Of a DNA stretch of 13,991 bases, positions 1 to 5,342 are shown one piece after another. Source of the stretch: an uncultured Blautia sp. (GTDB taxonomy: Bacteria; Bacillota; Clostridia; Lachnospirales; Lachnospiraceae); NCBI GenBank assembly GCA_900765525.1, contig CAAFRY010000009.1, positions 1-13,991 of the forward strand, given 5' to 3'. How positions within the stretch are numbered: position 1 is the first letter of the stretch; the number at the start of each line of letters is the position of its first letter. The position numbers and the translations under genes were made by a program. The notes under the pieces are model-generated. The model saw nothing but the letters and a program-made list of their open reading frames with translations, searched no databases and had not been told where the DNA came from.

Positions 1-126
1 GGTACTCGCCGGATAGACATGTGAACATGTCTGCCCTGCTCGTTACTCGCAGGAATAAATGTAAAAGAATTTTCGATTCATGTGTTTCACTGTTCAATTA
101 TCAAGGTCCTGCTGTTTTTCGACAGC
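1..126 (-). other. Leader of a probable rRNA operon, running off the left edge
   Basis: Transcripts from the two promoters just upstream would read through this stretch and out of the window. On the minus strand the segment at 108-89 (ACCTTGATAATTGAACAGTG) resembles the conserved leader found upstream of 16S rRNA in Clostridia. The leader contains a 5-bp hairpin at 111-126 (GCTGT/ACAGC), a 5-bp hairpin at 35-53 (CCTGC/GCAGG) and a perfect 8-bp hairpin at 15-32 (AGACATGT, 2-base loop, ACATGTCT). No 16S sequence is present, and no open reading frame with a ribosome binding site is seen. The rrn identity is inferred from the promoter type and leader. A tRNA or 5S operon is the main alternative. 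Confidence 0.6.
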
Positions 127-132
127 TATGAT

Positions 133-161
133 AGATTATCATATCTTCTTGGCTTTGTCAA
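133..161 (-). promoter_or_regulatory. Strong promoter P2 (rrn-type)
   Basis: On the minus strand a perfect -35 TTGACA (161-156) is followed after exactly 17 bases by -10 TAATCT (138-133). A TG one base upstream of the -10 gives an extended -10. The region just upstream (about 162-190) is a nearly pure A/T tract resembling an UP element. The predicted start, near 126, would place a small GCTGT/ACAGC hairpin at the 5' end of the RNA. It is the second of two near-duplicate promoters pointing at the putative rRNA leader. Confidence 0.85.
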
Positions 162-218
162 GAACTTTTTTAAAAAGTTTTTTTTACTTTCTTTTCTGTT
201 CTCGTCGACAGCCAGATT

Positions 219-247
219 AGATTACCATATTTTTCAAGGTCTGTCAA
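219..247 (-). promoter_or_regulatory. Strong promoter P1 (rrn-type)
   Basis: On the minus strand -35 TTGACA (247-242) and -10 TAATCT (224-219) are separated by 17 bases, with a TG upstream of the -10. An A/T-rich tract (about 248-268) sits immediately upstream, as in rRNA promoters with UP elements. It lies 86 bases upstream of P2 and shares 34 of 47 bases with it when -35 to initial-transcribed regions are aligned. It also lies directly downstream of tRNA-Ser, with no convincing terminator between. Confidence 0.85.
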
Positions 248-268
248 TAACTTTTTTTTATTTTTTTA

Positions 269-286
269 ACAGTTTTTCAAAACTGT
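269..286. repeat. Perfect 8-bp inverted repeat between tRNA-Ser and promoter P1
   Basis: ACAGTTTT and AAAACTGT are separated by two bases and begin four bases past the tRNA discriminator. In the direction of tRNA transcription the repeat is followed by an A-run, not a T-run. It therefore lacks the U-tract of an intrinsic terminator and may instead serve in 3' processing or simply be part of the A/T-rich promoter region. Confidence 0.6.
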
Positions 287-289
287 CAG

Positions 290-377
290 CGGAGAAAGAG
301 GGATTTGAACCCTCGCACGGCGTGAACCGTCTACACCCTTAGCAGGGGCGCCTCTTCAGCCACTTGAGTATTTCTCC
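290..377 (-). tRNA. tRNA-Ser (anticodon GCU)
   Basis: The minus strand folds into a complete class II tRNA. The 7-bp acceptor stem is GGAGAAA/TTTCTCC. The D-arm is followed by a 5-bp anticodon stem CGCCC/GGGTG around the loop CTGCTAA, giving anticodon GCT, which reads AGC and AGU serine codons. A long variable arm (stem ACGG/CCGT) is typical of serine tRNAs. The T-arm is GAGGG-TTCAAAT-CCCTC. The discriminator base is G, as expected for tRNA-Ser. The next bases are CTGA, so the 3' CCA is not encoded and must be added by a nucleotidyltransferase. It has its own promoter upstream and sits immediately before the rrn-type promoters. Confidence 0.97.
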
Positions 378-383
378 AACGCC

Positions 384-404
384 TGAATAATGTTTTATTA
401 TTCA
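384..404. repeat. 8-bp hairpin in the tRNA-Ser leader
   Basis: TGAATAAT and ATTATTCA are perfect inverted repeats around a 5-base loop, ending six bases before the tRNA 5' end. A second 5-bp inverted repeat (TGCTC/GAGCA, 412-426) lies just upstream near the predicted transcription start. They may guide 5' leader processing, but this is inferred from position only. Confidence 0.55.
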
Positions 405-432
405 ATTCTTTTGCTCTGCGTGAGCAATAATG

Positions 433-462
433 ATTATATCCCATTTAACATAAATTTGTCAA
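433..462 (-). promoter_or_regulatory. Promoter of tRNA-Ser
   Basis: On the minus strand -35 TTGACA (462-457) is followed after 18 bases by a perfect -10 TATAAT (438-433). The predicted start is about 50 bases upstream of the mature tRNA. An A/T-rich stretch (463-485) lies upstream of the -35. It is the best-matching sigma-A-type promoter in the window. Confidence 0.88.
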
Positions 463-547
463 TCACTTTTTTTATTTTTTTCCTTAAATTCCACTTTGAT
501 ATATTTTATGCAGAAAACAGGCCTTCGGAAATGCTTTTGCTTTCAAA

Positions 548-728
548 AGAGGGGCCGCTCGACTAAGAGTAGGAATGAGGTAACTTTATATTTCTGCAAA
601 TCACTTTTAATCGGCGCACTAAAGGCACGTCGAGTAAAAAGTAACGCAGCAGAAATGCAAAGTCAGTCATTCCAACTTTTTGCTTTCCTTTACACTAAGG
701 GTACATATAATTTATGAACAGCCCCTCT
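548..728 (-). repeat. 181-base nested inverted repeat / candidate structured RNA or MITE-like element
   Basis: This is the main content of the gene-free stretch 463-825. Paired arms, in window coordinates, are 548-560 with 716-728, 572-578 with 667-673, 582-588 with 658-664, 590-597 with 649-656, 603-608 with 637-642, and 611-613 plus 615-619 with 631-633 plus 625-629. The apical loop is 620-624. A side hairpin CCTT/AAGG lies at 687-700. Read as a minus-strand RNA, the outer 13 positions all pair, two of them as G-U. At six imperfect positions the minus strand keeps a G-U pair and the plus strand would have A-C; the reverse holds at two. It lies 3' of lacZ in the same sense. It could be a small mobile repeat, an elaborate 3' end for lacZ mRNA, or a non-coding RNA. 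The motif ACTAA followed by a GGTA-like end recurs at 562, 618 and 694. No open frame inside looks coding. Confidence 0.6.
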
Positions 729-825
729 GAATTTTGTCATACTCCCTTGCCCATCTTATGTCTGTACTTCTATGCAAGCAATTTTATCATCCGCCCAGCT
801 GCAGGAAGGTTCTTTCCTAGTAATC

Positions 826-3800
826 TTAAATTCCTTGGAATCCAAAGGTAAACTCCATTTCTTTTTCTGCGTTTATTAAATATTCCTTGTGAGTTTTAGC
901 TCCCCAGCTGTCGTCTCCGCCTACGCCCATCTGCTGTTTCGACACTCTCACTACTGTATAATGTACTTGAGGCAGTTCGAATGGATGTCTTGCGTTTTCC
1001 AGCTCATGAGGTGTATAGGGAAGAGCAGAAAATTCCATACAATCTCCGGTAAAAAGCATGCCCCTGCCTCTCTTATCGGTGACAGAAGCCCATCTAGTTC
1101 CTACTTTATTTCCGCACTCCTGAGGATTCAGGTATAAAGCCATGTTATCCTTCACCTGGTTTTTGTAGATTCCAAGTTTTGCACCTCTGCACCTATCGAT
1201 ATAAGTTTCTTCCGGTCCCATACCGTACCAAGCTACTTGCTGATAATCTGCATCCATCTTAAACATTACGCCAAACTCCGGCATATCCCCAAGTTCTTTT
1301 ACAGGTGTATAGGATAATTGTGTCTGAATAAATCCGTCTCCATATACTTTATAAGTAAGTCTGCACTGAGAGGCTGGCGTGGTGGGCATATGGTAGATAT
1401 AGCTGATTTGAGCAAAATCCTCTTGTACTTTTATTTCAGGATTTGATGATTCCGGGTAAGGCTCATCGGAAGGTTTTTTGTGGGAGAGATACATACTGGC
1501 CAGTTTCCACTGCCCATATCTGGCAGGCATAAGATTTCCCTCGTCATTGTCTGTGGGAGCTCTCCAGAAATTAGGTTTTGGAATCATTTTCAGCATTTCC
1601 TTGCCGCCATATTTATAAGACACCAGTCCTCCATTTAAATAAGAGAACATGGCCTGGAAATTTTCTCCCTGCACACCAAAATTATGAACACTGCGAATAA
1701 CCTTAAAGGGAGCTTTGTGAGAAATTTTCTCTCCCTCTACCTTATACACATATTGACCAAAGGCAATTTCATATCCTTTTTTAGCCCAGAGCTTATCTTC
1801 TTTCAGACAGAATGACACTGTCACCGCATATTCTCCGGGAAGCTTCTCTTCCTTCCATGGAAGTGCATAGGTATCCTGAGAAAGGGGCTCTGTATGGGTT
1901 TCCAACACAGCTTCTCTAAATGGTTTTCCGTTTTTAGAAACTTTTACAATACAGTCAAAATCCTGCGTTCCTGTAAACAGGTTTTTATTTTTTACAGTTA
2001 CTTGATTTTTATCTGGGACAGCAGAAATATTCTGATAATTAAATTTTACTTCCTGCATTTTCGGAGAGGGTTCTCTGTCTCCTCCGTAAACAATGCCGTT
2101 TCCGCTGAAATTATAATCCGTGGGACGCTCGTCAAAATCTCCTCCATAGGCTTGGTATGAGTTCCCGTAACGGTCTTTTTTCTCTATGGACTGGTCAATA
2201 TAGTCCCAAATAAAGCCTCCTTGGTACAGTGGCTCTGTATCCGTTAAATCCGTATATTTATCCATAGCCCCGCAGGAATTTCCCATAGCATGGGTATACT
2301 CACAGCAAATAAAGGGCTTGCTTCTGTCTTTGCTCAAAAACTCCTTTATAGAATCTACGCTTGGATACATCTGGCTTTCCATGTCGCTGGTATCTTTATA
2401 TCTTCTGTCATGAAAAACACCCTCATAATGAACCAGACGGGTGGGGTCTTCTCTCCGGTAAAACTGGGACATTTCATAAATATCTTTACCGCCGAAGGAT
2501 TCATTGCCACAGGACCATATAAGGATAGAGGGATGGTTTTTATCTCTCTGGTACATAGCATTTACCCGGTAAAGCAGCATGGGAAGCCATTCTTCTCTGT
2601 CACAGGGTACTACATCGGAAAAATCTCCTGTTTGCTCTGCCTTTGTATCCCAGGTACCATGAGTCTCTAAGTTATTCTCTGCAATAAGATAAAGTCCGTA
2701 TTCATCGCACAAATCGTAGATATATTCTGCATCCGGATAATGGGAGGTACGAATGGCATTGATATTGTGCCGTTTCATCGTAACAATATCCTTTACCACA
2801 TCTTCCCTGCTTACAGTTCTGCCTGTTAGAGAACTGAATTCATGACGGTTCACTCCTTTGAACACAATTCTCTTTCCGTTTAACGTCATAATATTATCCT
2901 TCATTTCAAACCTGCGGAATCCAACCTTTTGTGGAATAATTTCTGTGACGGTCCCTTCCTGGTCAATAATTTCCAGGGTTAAATCATATAAAACAGGATT
3001 TTCTGCACTCCAAAGTTCCGGTCTTTCTACCTTGTAGACAAACTTGTTCTCTCCGGAAATATCCTCTTCCCCTTCCAAAATAGTTTTGCCCTCTTTAGAC
3101 AGGGTGATGTGTGCCTTTCCTTTGGTTGATGATTTCAGCACAATCTCTAAATCGCAGCAACTAAGGCTATGGTCTAAAAGGGTTCTGACTCTCAAATCCC
3201 AAATATGTACATGGGGAATAGTATAGAGATACACCTCTCTGTAGATTCCGGAAAACCGAAAGAAATCTTGGTCCTCGCACCAGCTTCCGCTGGTCCATTT
3301 AAATACCTGGACGGCCAGCTTGTTTTCTCCCTCCTTAACATAAGGAGTCAGTTCAAATTCAGAAGGAGTAAAGCTGTCCTCGCTGTATCCCACAAAACTG
3401 CCGTTTAGCCACAGGGCCATTCCGCTCTCCGCTCCCTGAAAAGAAATAAAAATTCTCTTTCCTTCCATAGACACTGGAATATGAAAATATTTTACATAGC
3501 TGGCCACAGGATTAAATTCCACAGGAATCTCCCCGGGCCTTACCTCTTCTCTGCCCTCCCAGGGATATTGCACATTAGCGTACTGAGGACTGTCATAGCC
3601 CTCCATCTGGATATGGGCAGGCACCCTTATATCATCCCAGGTCTTGCAGCAATAGTCTTCCCGTTCAAATCCCTGAATGGTACTGGAATAATTTTTTGCA
3701 TAGTGAAATTTCCAAAGACCGTTCAGGCTGTACTTAAAATTTTCTTCTCCCTGTTCCAGAAAATCTCTGGAACCATAGTATTTGTGGTTGGAATGGGCTT

Positions 3801-3858
3801 CCACCTGCCCCTCCGAAAAATATTCCGGATTTTTCACTTTCTCGTAATCAAATACCAT
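826..3858 (-). CDS. lacZ: Beta-galactosidase, glycoside hydrolase family 2 (LacZ type)
   Basis: This enzyme hydrolyses terminal beta-D-galactosides such as lactose by a retaining mechanism. The product has 1010 residues, close to the 1024 of E. coli LacZ, and has no signal peptide, so it should be cytoplasmic. Order of domains: sugar-binding jelly-roll (about 45-215), immunoglobulin-like (about 220-315), TIM barrel (about 320-605), second immunoglobulin-like, and the beta-galactosidase small chain domain (about 730-1005). The acid/base is predicted to be Glu453 in CGNESFGG and the nucleophile Glu520 in ICCEYTHAMGNS. The family motifs WRAPTDND (765-772) and GVGGDDSW near the C-terminus are intact. 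The ATG is preceded by AAGGAGG at a spacing of 8. It is separated from the upstream unit by a terminator and so appears to be its own transcription unit. No sugar transporter or regulator accompanies it here, so the natural substrate is not shown by context. No clear catabolite-response element or strong promoter was found in its 140-base upstream region. Confidence 0.95.
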   Translation of the reverse strand: MVFDYEKVKNPEYFSEGQVEAHSNHKYYGSRDFLEQGEENFKYSLNGLWKFHYAKNYSSTIQGFEREDYCCKTWDDIRVPAHIQMEGYDSPQYANVQYPWEGREEVRPGEIPVEFNPVASYVKYFHIPVSMEGKRIFISFQGAESGMALWLNGSFVGYSEDSFTPSEFELTPYVKEGENKLAVQVFKWTSGSWCEDQDFFRFSGIYREVYLYTIPHVHIWDLRVRTLLDHSLSCCDLEIVLKSSTKGKAHITLSKEGKTILEGEEDISGENKFVYKVERPELWSAENPVLYDLTLEIIDQEGTVTEIIPQKVGFRRFEMKDNIMTLNGKRIVFKGVNRHEFSSLTGRTVSREDVVKDIVTMKRHNINAIRTSHYPDAEYIYDLCDEYGLYLIAENNLETHGTWDTKAEQTGDFSDVVPCDREEWLPMLLYRVNAMYQRDKNHPSILIWSCGNESFGGKDIYEMSQFYRREDPTRLVHYEGVFHDRRYKDTSDMESQMYPSVDSIKEFLSKDRSKPFICCEYTHAMGNSCGAMDKYTDLTDTEPLYQGGFIWDYIDQSIEKKDRYGNSYQAYGGDFDERPTDYNFSGNGIVYGGDREPSPKMQEVKFNYQNISAVPDKNQVTVKNKNLFTGTQDFDCIVKVSKNGKPFREAVLETHTEPLSQDTYALPWKEEKLPGEYAVTVSFCLKEDKLWAKKGYEIAFGQYVYKVEGEKISHKAPFKVIRSVHNFGVQGENFQAMFSYLNGGLVSYKYGGKEMLKMIPKPNFWRAPTDNDEGNLMPARYGQWKLASMYLSHKKPSDEPYPESSNPEIKVQEDFAQISYIYHMPTTPASQCRLTYKVYGDGFIQTQLSYTPVKELGDMPEFGVMFKMDADYQQVAWYGMGPEETYIDRCRGAKLGIYKNQVKDNMALYLNPQECGNKVGTRWASVTDKRGRGMLFTGDCMEFSALPYTPHELENARHPFELPQVHYTVVRVSKQQMGVGGDDSWGAKTHKEYLINAEKEMEFTFGFQGI

Positions 3859-3874
3859 CCTATTATCCTCCTTT

Positions 3875-3912
3875 TTAGGGGTGTAAATTTCCCTTAATGG
3901 GACAGTCCCTAA
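3875..3912. promoter_or_regulatory. Overlapping palindromes in the lacZ leader
   Basis: Between the terminator and the lacZ ribosome binding site lie three overlapping inverted repeats. They are a perfect 11-base palindrome GGGACaGTCCC (3899-3909), TCCC/GGGA around TTAAT (3890-3902), and an outer TTAGGG/CCCTAA pair (3875-3880 with 3907-3912). The first two are mutually exclusive. They could be an operator for a lacZ regulator or alternative mRNA hairpins. The downstream edge is only a few bases from the AAGGAGG at 3873-3867. Confidence 0.4.
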
Positions 3913-3924
3913 TAAAATACTAAT

Positions 3925-3978
3925 AAAAAGCGAATATTTGTATGGAATAGTCTCTCTACTCTATTATCAAATATCCGC
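3925..3978 (-). terminator. Rho-independent terminator-like hairpin after the acyltransferase gene
   Basis: Read on the minus strand, GCGGATATTTG (3978-3968) pairs with CAAATATTCGC (3940-3930). This is 11 bp with one G-T, and an inner CTATT/AATAG extends the stem. TTTTTATTA follows directly. It begins 20 bases past the stop of the PlsC-type gene. It would end the long transcript that starts at dnaA and separate lacZ from it. The loop is long for a classic terminator. Confidence 0.7.
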
Positions 3979-3998
3979 TGCTTATTTTTAATTACTTT

Positions 3999-4715
3999 TT
4001 ATTTTTTCTCGTTTTCCTCTATTACTTCCACAATCCGTCTTCTTACCTCCTGGGCAATCTCTACGGTTTTCATATCCTTATATTCTTCATAAGGGATGGG
4101 CTTCAGAAAATGAACCTGTACTGTGACTTTCTTTATAGACTTAGTATCAAAGGATTTATAAGAATCTATAAGAGCTACAGGAACAATAGGACACTGAGCC
4201 TTCACAGCGCATTTAAAGCTTCCACCTTTAAATTCATGAACATTATTTGGGTCCTTAGTTCTGGTTCCCTCGGCAAAAATAAGATAATTCCTTCCTGCCT
4301 TCACTTCCTTTGTAACCTGAAGAATCACCTGCATGGACTGTTTCACATCTTCCCTATCCAGAGCATAAGCCTTCATACAGGCAAACACCTGCTTTAAGAA
4401 GGGAATATTCTGAATTTCTTTTTTCATTACCACAGAAAACGGTCTGGGGCAGGCCTCTATAATAGCCAGCACATCAAATAATCCCTGATGATTTGGAAAA
4501 AACATAAAGCCATTATCCGGCGGAATGTTCTCCTGACCATGTACGTCTATGTGGATTCTTCCTCCTATGATAGCCCTTCTGTCTATAAATTTCAAAAGTT
4601 TATATCTCTGCTCTTCTGTATATTTGTCTACATGGCTGGCATAATAACAGAGTTTAAACCAATAAAACGGAACAAAAATAATATTATACGCCACCATCAA
4701 TAGAATTCTCTTCAC
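3999..4715 (-). CDS. plsC: 1-acyl-sn-glycerol-3-phosphate acyltransferase (PlsC family)
   Basis: Members of this family transfer an acyl group to lysophosphatidic acid, giving phosphatidic acid at the cytoplasmic face of the membrane. The 238-residue product has a hydrophobic N-terminal segment (about 4-24) that probably anchors it. It has the catalytic HX4D motif as NHQGLFD (His76, Asp81) and the glycerophosphate-binding EGTR motif (149-152). A VPVAL motif IV follows (178-182). The family assignment is firm, but the exact acyl acceptor is not shown by sequence. The start is GTG, 21 bases after the lipoprotein stop, with AGGGA just upstream. An in-frame ATG at codon 7 is the alternative start. 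It is the last gene of the run that begins at dnaA and is followed by a terminator hairpin. Confidence 0.88.
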   Translation of the reverse strand: MKRILLMVAYNIIFVPFYWFKLCYYASHVDKYTEEQRYKLLKFIDRRAIIGGRIHIDVHGQENIPPDNGFMFFPNHQGLFDVLAIIEACPRPFSVVMKKEIQNIPFLKQVFACMKAYALDREDVKQSMQVILQVTKEVKAGRNYLIFAEGTRTKDPNNVHEFKGGSFKCAVKAQCPIVPVALIDSYKSFDTKSIKKVTVQVHFLKPIPYEEYKDMKTVEIAQEVRRRIVEVIEENEKK

Positions 4716-4736
4716 TGTTCCCTGCTCACTTTCTGC

Positions 4737-5330
4737 TTATTTCTTTTCATTCTGAAGGGCTTTGAAATTTTCGTCCAGCTCTTCCTCATAGTCCGGATAG
4801 TCCTCTTTAAATTTCTTATAAGCCTCCTGATATTCCCCATAGGTGTCTGTTTTCTTAAATTTTCCATACTCATCTCTGGAATACTGGCTCATTTCGTCAT
4901 TTACGTCTCTGGCCGGAATCACGAAATAATCTTTTTCCTCTCCGTTCACAAAGTAAAAGGACAGACAGGGAAGAATCTGCTTGTCCTTCTCCCCTTTGAT
5001 TTCATAATTATACCACACATAAATCAAGTGACTGTCCTTATAGTCGCCCAGGGCTTCCGCTTTTTCAAAGCTTATCTTATCGGCCTTATGAGCCTTAAAG
5101 AAACTCATATTGTAGTCGATTTCCTTCTGAATCTCCTCATCCGCCTTCTTCTCTTCAGAAAGACCCAGACATTTCTCCACTGTTTCCTGGTCCTGGTCCT
5201 GATAAGCCTTTATCATGGATTTCACTACGGCCTCGGGAGATTTGTTGTCAAATCCCCCGCAGCCAGCCAGCCCCAAGGGCAGCATACATAAAACTAAAAG
5301 AAATATAACCCCATTCTTTAATCTAAACAT
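4737..5330 (-). CDS. Small lipoprotein of unknown function
   Basis: The 197-residue product begins with a type II signal peptide: positive residues at 3 and 5, a hydrophobic core at 8-21, and the lipobox LAGC with Cys24 as the predicted lipidated residue. The mature part is highly charged and rich in Lys, Glu and Asp. Its start, SPEAVVKSMIKAYQDQD (31-47), resembles the small alpha/beta NTF2-like or DUF4878-type lipoproteins common in Clostridia, which would place it on the outer face of the membrane. The C-terminal 40 residues are rich in Tyr, Lys and acidic residues and look helical. It begins 12 bases after the gyrA stop with GAGGG upstream and is followed at 21 bases by the acyltransferase, so it is probably co-transcribed with gyrA. 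No specific function can be assigned. Confidence 0.8.
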   Translation of the reverse strand: MFRLKNGVIFLLVLCMLPLGLAGCGGFDNKSPEAVVKSMIKAYQDQDQETVEKCLGLSEEKKADEEIQKEIDYNMSFFKAHKADKISFEKAEALGDYKDSHLIYVWYNYEIKGEKDKQILPCLSFYFVNGEEKDYFVIPARDVNDEMSQYSRDEYGKFKKTDTYGEYQEAYKKFKEDYPDYEEELDENFKALQNEKK

Positions 5331-5342
5331 AAATACCCTCTA

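Noticed and set aside
269..286. Terminator for tRNA-Ser
   Set aside because: The stem is good, but the run that follows in the direction of transcription is A, not T. The T-run lies on the wrong side for either strand.
82..342. Plus-strand open frame of 86 codons
   Set aside because: It runs antisense through the putative rRNA leader, both promoters and the tRNA-Ser gene, is mostly poly-Phe and Leu from A/T tracts, and has no ribosome binding site.
496..717. Plus-strand open frame of 73 codons
   Set aside because: It lies across the nested inverted repeat, has no plausible ribosome binding site, and its composition does not look protein-like. The pairing of the arms explains the sequence better.
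806..821. Hairpin AGGAA/TTCCT just after lacZ as a terminator
   Set aside because: The stem is only about 5 bp, and the following minus-strand sequence is GC-containing with no T-run.
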